NCBI GenBank assembly: GCA_023423475.1
Contig: JAFAFN010000177.1
Span: 1 to 7,584, forward strand
Source of the DNA: Actinomycetes bacterium
GTDB taxonomy: Bacteria; Actinomycetota; Acidimicrobiia; Acidimicrobiales; Microtrichaceae
Length of the DNA stretch: 7,584 nt
Reading direction: 5' to 3'
Under the pieces are notes generated by a model. That model was not told where the DNA came from, made no database searches, and saw only the letters and a list, made by a program, of their open reading frames with translations. Of the stretch, positions 1 to 5,354 are shown one piece after another. A program made the translations under genes and the position numbers. Numbering within the stretch: position 1 is the first letter of the stretch; every line of letters begins with the position of its first letter.

Positions 1-484
1 CTCCGACATCCCGATCTACACCGCCGACGGCATGCAGGGCTCGTCCTTCGCCGAGACCGTCGACCCGTCGGACCTCTCCAAGGTCGCCGGCATCAAGGGC
101 ACGGCCCCGTCGTCCAACCCGGCCGGCATCGAGCACCCGTTCGCGGCGAAGTTCGCCGAGACGGGCGTCGACACGATCTTCTCGGCGTACTACTACGACT
201 GCACCAACCTGATGGCCCTGGCCGCCGAGGCTGCGGGCAGCGATGCTCCGGCCGACATCCAGGCGCAGTTCGCCAAGAACCTCGAGGGCGAGAACGACTG
301 CCAGACCTTCGCCGAGTGCAAGACCTTCCTCGACGAGGACAAGACGATCCACTACCGCGGCGCCTCCTCGGAGTTCGCCGAGTGGAACGTGATGCAGCCG
401 GCCACCGGCGTCTACGACGTGTGGGAGTACACCGACACCGGTGAGGTCTCCACGCTCGAAGGTGAGCAGATCTCCGTCCCGTGA
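1..484 (+). CDS. Liv-type ABC transporter substrate-binding protein, C-terminal part
   Basis: This open frame enters from the left edge (first full codon at 2) and ends at TGA 482-484, so 160 residues are visible and the signal peptide and N-terminal lobe are missing. The protein should be a type 1 periplasmic binding protein (LivJ/LivK, Peripla_BP_6 class) that captures a branched-chain amino acid or similar ligand outside the membrane and delivers it to a LivHMGF importer. The visible part fits the end of that family. A YTADG strand is followed by a helix, then the AYYYDCTNLMALA segment around residues 62-74, then an IHYRGASSEF stretch matching the 'inYeGaSG.ldFd' motif, and a final VYDVWEY strand. 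Three cysteines (visible residues 67, 100 and 106) could allow a disulfide, perhaps between C100 and C106. The gene converges on the permease/ATPase operon at 623-4692, which is the likely but unproven partner. The ligand cannot be read from this fragment. Confidence 0.87.
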   Translation, partial: SDIPIYTADGMQGSSFAETVDPSDLSKVAGIKGTAPSSNPAGIEHPFAAKFAETGVDTIFSAYYYDCTNLMALAAEAAGSDAPADIQAQFAKNLEGENDCQTFAECKTFLDEDKTIHYRGASSEFAEWNVMQPATGVYDVWEYTDTGEVSTLEGEQISVP

Positions 485-514
485 CGGTGAGCTGATCACG
501 CACTGATCGCCGAT

Positions 515-542
515 CGAGGCCCGGGGTTCGCCCCGGGCCTCG
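515..542 (+). terminator. Intrinsic terminator hairpin of the binding-protein gene
   Basis: A perfect 12-bp stem (515-526 pairing with 531-542, core GAGGCCCGGGG) closes a TTCG tetraloop at 527-530. It begins 30 bases after the stop codon of the binding-protein gene. The stem is almost entirely G/C but is not followed by a T run, as is common for terminators in GC-rich actinobacteria. It probably ends plus-strand transcription before it runs into the opposing livF gene. Confidence 0.7.
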
Positions 543-561
543 TCGCGTCAGGAAGACGAAA

Positions 562-603
562 TGTGCCGTGAGACGACTGCTGCGGCAGCGGTCTCACGGC
601 ACA
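562..603 (-). terminator. Intrinsic terminator of the liv operon
   Basis: Two perfect 13-base arms (562-574 and 591-603, TGTGCCGTGAGAC and its complement) enclose a 16-base loop. The loop can itself fold a small GCTG/CAGC stem. Read on the minus strand, the hairpin starts 19 bases past the livF stop and is followed by TTTCGTCTT, a short T-rich tail. It is therefore best read as the terminator of the minus-strand operon, although it is symmetric enough to also block plus-strand readthrough. Confidence 0.72.
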
Positions 604-622
604 GTTGCGTCCGTCGGATCGG

Positions 623-1366
623 TCAGCGCTCCCGGGCGAGCGATCCGAGGTAGAGCTCGACGACCGTGGGGTCGTGCAGGAGCTCCGGGCCCGGTCCGGT
701 GTGCGCCACGACACCCTGGTCGAGCACGTACCCGCGGTCGCAGATGCGCAGGGCTTTGTGGGCGTTCTGCTCGACGATGAGGATCGACACCCCCGCGTCG
801 TTGATCGCAGCGATGCGCTCGAAGACCTCGTCCTGCATGGCGGGTGACAGGCCCGCCGAGGGCTCGTCGAGCAGCATCAGCGAGGGCTCCATCATGAGCG
901 CCCGACCCATCGCGAGCACCTGGCGCTGACCGCCGGAGAGCGACTCGGCGCGTTGGCCGCGGCGGTCCGCGAGCACGGGGAACAGCTCGTAGACCTCGTG
1001 CTTGCGTCGGTCGAACTCGTTCGGACGCAGGAACACGCCCATCCGCAGGTTCTCCTCGACGCTGAGCGTTCCGAACACGTTGCGGACCTGGGGCACGTAG
1101 CCGACGCCCTGCTTGACCAGGTCGAACCCGGCAGTGCCGGTGATGTCCGACCCGGCGAGGGAGACGGTGCCGCTGCGGATCGTGACGAGTCCGAAGACCG
1201 CCTTGATCAGGGTCGACTTGCCGGCGCCGTTCGGCCCGATGATGCCGACCATCTCGCCGTCGCCGACGTGGATCGACGCGCCGCGCAGGATGTCGACCCC
1301 GGGCACGTAGCCGGCGACCAGGTCGTCGATCACGACGAGGTTGCCGCTCGGTGCGACGTCGCTCAT
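623..1366 (-). CDS. livF: Branched-chain amino acid ABC transporter ATP-binding protein LivF
   Basis: This 247-residue cytoplasmic ATPase is one of the two nucleotide-binding subunits of a liv-type importer. It shows the full ABC set: Walker A GPNGAGKS at residues 44-51, Q-loop VPQ at 91-93, signature LSGGQ at 143-147 and Walker B LMLLDE at 163-168 with catalytic Glu168. The usual switch histidine is Gln in VEQN (198-201), which is normal for LivF. The segment VPQVRNVFGTLSVEENL (91-107) matches the LivF/UrtE region after the Q-loop, and the length is typical. The ATG at 1364-1366 overlaps the livG stop as ATGA, and a good Shine-Dalgarno (GAGGAG) lies 5 bases upstream, so the start is well supported. 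It is the last gene of the operon, followed by a terminator hairpin. Sequence alone does not separate amino acid from urea or amide substrates, but the context favours amino acids. Confidence 0.95.
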   Translation of the reverse strand: MSDVAPSGNLVVIDDLVAGYVPGVDILRGASIHVGDGEMVGIIGPNGAGKSTLIKAVFGLVTIRSGTVSLAGSDITGTAGFDLVKQGVGYVPQVRNVFGTLSVEENLRMGVFLRPNEFDRRKHEVYELFPVLADRRGQRAESLSGGQRQVLAMGRALMMEPSLMLLDEPSAGLSPAMQDEVFERIAAINDAGVSILIVEQNAHKALRICDRGYVLDQGVVAHTGPGPELLHDPTVVELYLGSLARER

Positions 1367-2292
1367 GTCGACTCCTCGTCGCTGTCGTGGAGGTCGGGCA
1401 GGTCGGGATGCTCCTCCATCGCCTCCTCGATCTCGGCGACGCCGGGTTCGGCGGCGACGGGGTCGGCGGTCTCACCGGCGACCGGTGCGTCACGTCCGAC
1501 GCGTCGCTCGTGGTCACGCAGGTCGCCACTCGAGCCACCCAGGTACGCCTCGACGACGCGGGGGTCGGCTGCGACCTCGCCGGGAGTGCCCGACGCGATG
1601 ATCGTGCCCTCGGCCATGCACACGACGCGGTCCGACACGGCGGAGACGACGTCCATGTCATGTTCGACGAAGAGCACCGTGATGCCCTCTCCCGGCAGCT
1701 CGGCGATCTTGTCGAGCAGCGCCTGACGAAGGGCGGGGTTCACGCCGGCCATCGGCTCATCGAGCATGAGCAGGCTCGGTGCGGCCATCACGGCCCGCGC
1801 GAGGTCGAGCAGCTTCCGCTGGCCGCCCGAGAGCGTCCCCGCCAGGTCGGCCGCCTTCGCTCCGAGTCCGACCCACTCGACCAGTTCGAGGGCGCGGGCC
1901 TCGAGCTCGCGGTCCTGGGCACGCCAGGCCCACGGGAAGATCGAGCGGCCCAGCTGCTCGCCCCGCTGCTCCTGGGCGCCGAGGCGGACGTTGTCGGTGA
2001 CGGTCAGTCGTGGGAACACCCGTGCCGACTGGAACGTCCGGACCATGCCGGTGCGAGCGATGGCGTAGGCCGCCTTGCCGGCGAGCTCCTTGCCCTCGAA
2101 GGTCCACGAGCCGCCATCGGCCCGCTCGAAGCCCGTCAACAGGTTGAAGAAGGTGGTCTTGCCGGCGCCGTTCGGGCCGATCAGCGCCACGATCGAGCCG
2201 CGGTCGACCTCGAAGCGCTCGACGTCGACGGCTCGGACGCCGCCGAAGGCGCGGTGCACGTCGGATGCGGTGAGGATCACGTCAGTGGTCAC
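1363..2292 (-). CDS. livG: Branched-chain amino acid ABC transporter ATP-binding protein LivG, with acidic tail
   Basis: This is the second ATPase of the importer, 309 residues from a GTG start at 2290-2292. An earlier in-frame start at 2424 was rejected because the extra residues are unlike LivG and lie inside livM, while GTG 2292 has a strong ribosome binding site 9 bases upstream. Visible motifs are Walker A GPNGAGKT (39-46), Q-loop Gln88 in RTFQ, signature LSGGQ (154-158), Walker B LLMLDE (174-179) with Glu179, and switch His211 in VEHDMD. The Walker B region continues as PMAGVNP, a LivG hallmark. The ABC fold ends near residue 253 (VVEAYLGG). About 55 further residues form a low-complexity tail, and its last 23 residues (287-309) contain 11 Asp or Glu. 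That tail is longer than usual for LivG and its role is unknown. The gene overlaps the end of livM by 11 bases and livF by 4. Confidence 0.94.
   Translation of the reverse strand: MTTDVILTASDVHRAFGGVRAVDVERFEVDRGSIVALIGPNGAGKTTFFNLLTGFERADGGSWTFEGKELAGKAAYAIARTGMVRTFQSARVFPRLTVTDNVRLGAQEQRGEQLGRSIFPWAWRAQDRELEARALELVEWVGLGAKAADLAGTLSGGQRKLLDLARAVMAAPSLLMLDEPMAGVNPALRQALLDKIAELPGEGITVLFVEHDMDVVSAVSDRVVCMAEGTIIASGTPGEVAADPRVVEAYLGGSSGDLRDHERRVGRDAPVAGETADPVAAEPGVAEIEEAMEEHPDLPDLHDSDEEST
1372..1377 (-). promoter_or_regulatory. Ribosome binding site of livF
   Basis: GAGGAG on the minus strand lies 5 bases before the livF ATG and inside the last codons of livG, where it encodes part of the acidic C-terminal tail. 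Together with the ATGA overlap it indicates translational coupling of livG and livF. Confidence 0.7.
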
Positions 2293-3277
2293 CGATCTGT
2301 GCCTCCTCCTTGTTGCCCAGGAGCCCCTGAGGTCGGAAGACGAGCAGCAGCACGATGGCCACACCGACGAGCACGTAGCGCACGGCACCGGTGTCGGTGG
2401 ACTCGATGATCCACCAGCCGTCACGACCGATGGCCTGGGTGAGCAGGCCGTTCAGCATCGCGATGGCGAACCAGAACACGACGGCACCGAGCGGTGGTCC
2501 GAACACGGTGGCGACACCGCCGAGGATGACCACCAGGTACCAGTTGAACGTGGTCTGGGCGAGGAAGAAGTCGGGCTTCACGAAGCCGCCGTCGAAGGTG
2601 AACAGGATGCCGGCGAGGCCGCCGATCACCGAGCCGATCACGAATGCCTGGAGCTTCATGGCGAAGACGTTCTTGCCGAGCGCCCGGGTCGCCTCCTCGT
2701 CCTCGCGGACGGCCTTGAGCAGGCGGCCCCATGGGCTGCGGGCGAGGGACCAGATCAGCAGGCAGGCGAGCGCGACGAGGGTCCAGCCCACGATCATGGT
2801 GAACAGCGTGTTGTGGTTGTACGACAACGAGCCCCAGCCGTATCGCCCCTCGGGGATCGGATTGATCGCATAGAAGTCCGCGGCGACACCGGTGATGCCG
2901 ATGGGTCCGCCGGTCAGCTCCTGGGTTCGCGTGGAGTTGATGACCACGCGCACGATCTCGGCGACCGAGATGGTGGCGATCGCCAGGTAGTCGGCGCGAA
3001 GGCGCAGCGTCGGCATGCCCATCAGCAGGCCCAGCAGTCCGGCGGCCAGCACGCCGACGAGGATGCCGACCCAGAGCGACCCGCCGTTGTCGACGACGAT
3101 CGCCGCACCGTAGGCGCCGACCATGGCCGAGGCGACGTGGCCGAAGTTGAGCAGGCCGGCGTAGCCGAACTGCAGGTTGAGGCCCACCGCGGCGAGCGCG
3201 TAGTAGGCGCCCTGCACGCCGATGGCCTCTCGCAGGCCGTCGAGTGCGGCCGCGCCGAAGTCGACACCGAGGATCAT
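2282..3277 (-). CDS. livM: Branched-chain amino acid ABC transporter permease LivM
   Basis: This 331-residue polytopic membrane protein is one half of the channel of the liv-type importer. Hydrophobic segments run roughly at residues 22-38, 50-63, 68-88, 160-178, 205-228, 245-275 and 298-314. Family signatures are visible: LNLQFGYAGLLNFGH (33-47), the LRLRADYLAIATISVAEIVR block (91-110), TGGPIGITG (122-130), the cytoplasmic coupling loop GRLLKAVREDEEATRALG (184-201) that contacts the ATPase, and the C-terminal FRPQGLLG (314-321). The ATG at 3275-3277 overlaps the livH stop as ATGA, which fixes the start. A longer reading to 3571 would lie wholly inside livH and lacks membrane character. The upstream Shine-Dalgarno is weak (AAGGCGAG), consistent with translational coupling to livH. 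The C-terminus overlaps livG. Confidence 0.94.
   Translation of the reverse strand: MILGVDFGAAALDGLREAIGVQGAYYALAAVGLNLQFGYAGLLNFGHVASAMVGAYGAAIVVDNGGSLWVGILVGVLAAGLLGLLMGMPTLRLRADYLAIATISVAEIVRVVINSTRTQELTGGPIGITGVAADFYAINPIPEGRYGWGSLSYNHNTLFTMIVGWTLVALACLLIWSLARSPWGRLLKAVREDEEATRALGKNVFAMKLQAFVIGSVIGGLAGILFTFDGGFVKPDFFLAQTTFNWYLVVILGGVATVFGPPLGAVVFWFAIAMLNGLLTQAIGRDGWWIIESTDTGAVRYVLVGVAIVLLLVFRPQGLLGNKEEAQIGDH
2302..2311 (-). promoter_or_regulatory. Ribosome binding site of livG, inside livM
   Basis: The minus-strand sequence AAGGAGGAGG lies 9 bases before GTG 2292 and within the last codons of livM, where it encodes Lys-Glu-Glu. It is a near-perfect anti-16S match and settles the choice of the GTG start for livG over the upstream alternative. 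Confidence 0.8.
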
Positions 3278-4692
3278 GCGGTTCTCGCCTTCACGCCGAA
3301 CACGCCCTGTGGGCGGATGAGCAGCACGGCGACCAGCGTCGCGAGCGCCACCACGATCTTGAGGTCTGCGTCCAACCAGAGGGTGGAGAGGTCGGAGACG
3401 ATGCCGACGAACAACCCGCCGAACATGGCGCCGAACGTCGTGCCGAGGCCGCCGAGCAGGACCGCGGCGAACATGATCAGCAGCACGCGCTGGCCCATCA
3501 TGTAACCGACCGATTCGCTCGAGCCCATCATCACCCCGGCCAGACCCGCCATGGCGCCGGCCATGATCCACACGATCAGGATGACCCGTTTGTCATCGAT
3601 GCCGGAGGCCACCGAGAGGTCGCGGTTGTCGGACACCGCCCTGATCGCGGTGCCGAGTCGGGCCTTCTGGAGGAACAGTCCGACCGCGACGAGGGCCACG
3701 GCGGCGACGGCGGCGATCACCAGGTCCTTCGGCCGCAGCGAGACCGGTCCGAACTGGACCGAGGGTGCCTGTGCGGCGAACTGGGAGTACTGCTTGGTGC
3801 CCGACCCGTAGACGATGCTGAACAGATAGCGCAGTCCGAACGCGAGTCCGATGGACACCACCATCTGGGACACCACGGGCATGCCGCGACGACGCAGCGG
3901 GCGGTAGACCCCGAGCTCGAACGACGCTCCGAACATGGCGGCCGCGAGGATGCCGCCGAGGGTGGCGAGGGCCAGCGGGATGCCCAACCCGCCGTTGTCG
4001 GCGTTGAGGTACCAGACCACCATCGCGCCGAACGTGATGAGCTCACCGTGTGCGAAGTTCGTCAGGCCGGTCGTGCCGAAGATCAGCGACAGGCCGACCG
4101 CGGCGAGTGCGATGACCAGGCCGAACCGGATGCCGCTGGCGAGCAGGCTCGCGACTCGCTCGAGCTGCGAGGTGCCGCCGACCGACGTGCTCTGTCCCTC
4201 GGCGACCAGTCGGAAGATGACGGAGCGGTCGCCGGTGTCGCGCACCTTCGGCGACAACTCGGTGGGTGCCTCCTCGGCGATCGCGATGCCGTCGGGCAGG
4301 CTCTCGAGGTCGAGAGTGACGTCGTACTGGCCGGCAGCGGGGACCTCGACCGCGACCAGGCCGTCGGCGTCGGATTCGGCGGTGCCGATCTCCTCGCCGT
4401 TCTGGCTCACGATCATGACGACACCCTCGACGGGCTCGCGGTCGTCACCGGCGACGAGCGTCGCGACGATGCGGGGGAGTTCGGCTCCCTCCGCCGGGGC
4501 ACCGGCAGCCGGTGTGTCGGTCACCGCGCCGGGCGGGGGTGTGCCGGCGACGTCGGTCTCGGTCGGAGCGACGGTCGTCGCAGTGTCGTCCTGGGCGCCC
4601 GCGGGCGGCGCCAGCACGGACCAGGCGGCCAGCGCCACGAGCGCGAGCAGGACGGCGCTGCGGATCGGCTGGAGGTGTCGCCCGGCGTTCAC
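3274..4692 (-). CDS. livH: Branched-chain amino acid ABC transporter permease LivH with secreted Ig-like N-terminal domain
   Basis: This 472-residue protein is the first gene of the operon. The LivH permease core occupies about residues 180-468, with GLSLIFGTTGLTNFAHGE (200-217), the coupling loop around GTAIRAVSDNRDLSVASG (347-364), and the closing LLIRPQGVFG (457-466). LivH is normally about 290-310 residues, so roughly 170 are extra. Residues 1-33 look like a cleavable signal peptide (positive start, hydrophobic 12-28, AGA before Gln34). Residues 34-72 are a Pro/Ala/Thr/Glu linker. Residues 72-165 alternate like a small beta-sandwich of the carboxypeptidase-regulatory or CNA-B type (VEGVVMIVSQNGEEIGTAES, then a DADGLVAVEVP segment). 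This domain would sit outside the membrane. The start is GTG 4690-4692; an in-frame stop at 4711-4713 leaves no room for an earlier one. No Shine-Dalgarno is evident. UrtB urea permeases can also carry N-terminal extensions, so a urea-type role is a weaker alternative. Confidence 0.93.
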   Translation of the reverse strand: MNAGRHLQPIRSAVLLALVALAAWSVLAPPAGAQDDTATTVAPTETDVAGTPPPGAVTDTPAAGAPAEGAELPRIVATLVAGDDREPVEGVVMIVSQNGEEIGTAESDADGLVAVEVPAAGQYDVTLDLESLPDGIAIAEEAPTELSPKVRDTGDRSVIFRLVAEGQSTSVGGTSQLERVASLLASGIRFGLVIALAAVGLSLIFGTTGLTNFAHGELITFGAMVVWYLNADNGGLGIPLALATLGGILAAAMFGASFELGVYRPLRRRGMPVVSQMVVSIGLAFGLRYLFSIVYGSGTKQYSQFAAQAPSVQFGPVSLRPKDLVIAAVAAVALVAVGLFLQKARLGTAIRAVSDNRDLSVASGIDDKRVILIVWIMAGAMAGLAGVMMGSSESVGYMMGQRVLLIMFAAVLLGGLGTTFGAMFGGLFVGIVSDLSTLWLDADLKIVVALATLVAVLLIRPQGVFGVKARTA

Positions 4693-4700
4693 TGCGCCGC

Positions 4701-4706
4701 ATTGTA
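4701..4706 (-). promoter_or_regulatory. Candidate -10 box for a leaderless liv operon transcript
   Basis: The minus-strand hexamer TACAAT matches the -10 consensus in five of six positions and ends 8 bases before the livH GTG. That spacing would place the transcription start at or next to the start codon, and no Shine-Dalgarno is seen, so a leaderless mRNA is plausible (such mRNAs are common in actinobacteria). No convincing -35 hexamer stands at 16-18 bases upstream. The box lies in the 114-base gap (4693-4806) between livH and the upstream PPOX gene, in which I see no clear terminator or other element. Confidence 0.45.
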
Positions 4707-4806
4707 GGAATCAACTCGACGCCACGACGAAGTTTCCATGCGTTCATCTCCGAGGCGGCTGCGGCATCGGCCCCCGTGGCGTCGGTTGGCCTCGTCAGCA
4801 GCGGGC

Positions 4807-5217
4807 TCAGGAGATGCGTCGACCCGAGAGCTCCTCGACCATGATCGAGACCCAGTGCTCGCGCAGCTCGGGCCGGGACCACGGACGCACGGACGCCTCG
4901 GTCCGTCCGCCGTCGTCGTGATGCATGGCGTAGCCCTTGGCCAGGACGCTCCAACCAGAACGGGCCACTGCGTCCCACCCGTCGACCTCGAGGCAGACGG
5001 GCCGTTCGAGCAGGGCCGTCGACAGCTTCGAGCCGGCGGCCGTGCGGAAGGCGATCGAGCGACCCTCGACCGCGAAGTTCACCGGGAGGATGACCGGCGA
5101 GCCCTGGTCGACGAACCCGAGACGTCCGATCGGCGCGGCATCGAGCAGCCGGAGGCACTCCTCGTCGCGGAGGATCTCCAACCCGCTCCAGTCGAGGTTG
5201 GCGAGGTGGATGTCCAT
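4807..5217 (-). CDS. Pyridoxamine 5'-phosphate oxidase-family (PPOX) flavin-binding protein
   Basis: This is a 136-residue single-domain split-barrel protein. Members of this group bind FMN, F420 or sometimes haem, usually as dimers in the cytoplasm, and mostly have unknown substrates. Visible family features are a lead helix with LRDEECLRLLDAAPIGRLGF (residues 16-35), PVILPVNFAVEGRSIAFRT (41-59) ending in the cofactor-contacting GSKL (62-65), the strand VCLEVDGWD (74-82), the GWSVLAKGYA strand (88-97), and a final SGRRI (131-135). The length is normal for the small group that includes mycobacterial Rv0080, a DosR-regulon protein. The ATG at 5215-5217 has GGAG 6 bases upstream (5224-5227). 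Codons upstream in the same frame read as Arg/Pro-rich noise. It diverges from the glycosidase-like gene and lies 114 bases upstream of livH in the same direction. True pyridoxamine phosphate oxidase (PdxH) is longer and is not implied. Confidence 0.88.
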   Translation of the reverse strand: MDIHLANLDWSGLEILRDEECLRLLDAAPIGRLGFVDQGSPVILPVNFAVEGRSIAFRTAAGSKLSTALLERPVCLEVDGWDAVARSGWSVLAKGYAMHHDDGGRTEASVRPWSRPELREHWVSIMVEELSGRRIS

Positions 5218-5310
5218 GGTGCGCTCCGATCGCTGGAAGATTCGGTGGCCCGGGCTCTCGGACGACTTGTCCGCAGCTCCATCGTCGGGCCCGGGTCGTG
5301 ACCGCGGCCA

Positions 5311-5324
5311 GGGTCCTTGGTCCC
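5311..5324 (-). promoter_or_regulatory. Candidate DosR/DevR-like operator upstream of the PPOX gene
   Basis: On the minus strand the site reads GGGACCAAGGACCC, an imperfect palindrome with 6-base arms differing at one position. The mycobacterial DosR box core is GGGAC-TWWA-GTCCC. Here the left half GGGAC is exact, the right half is GACCC (one mismatch), and the four-base spacing is kept, with a matching TC just before the left half. The site is 93 bases before the PPOX start codon. The downstream gene belongs to a family that contains a DosR-regulon member in mycobacteria, which raises plausibility. A short match like this can arise by chance in GC-rich DNA, and no clear -10 or -35 for the PPOX gene confirms its position. 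Confidence 0.35.
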
Positions 5325-5354
5325 GACCGCTCCGGGTCCGCGAGACTGCGGGCC

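Noticed and set aside
764..775. Missing switch histidine in LivF (Gln in VEQN)
   Set aside because: Glutamine at this position is the usual state in LivF proteins, so it is not a degenerate active site.
2293..2424. Upstream start for livG giving a 353-residue product
   Set aside because: The extra 44 residues are Ser/Cys/Arg-rich translation of livM in another frame. The GTG at 2292 has an AAGGAGGAGG ribosome binding site at ideal spacing.
2075..3505. Long plus-strand reading frame (about 476 codons) opposite livM and the end of livH
   Set aside because: It is the antisense shadow of livM with biased, featureless composition. The minus strand has full LivM signatures.
3244..4707. Long plus-strand reading frame (about 487 codons) opposite livH
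   Set aside because: It is antisense to a clear LivH permease. Its product is a low-complexity Asp/Glu/Arg/Gly/His mix with no domain or membrane pattern, as expected from the complement of GC-rich coding DNA.
4745..4800. Possible GAGGC/GCCTC hairpin between the PPOX gene and livH
   Set aside because: Only five base pairs match around a long unstructured loop and there is no T tract, so it is not a supportable terminator.
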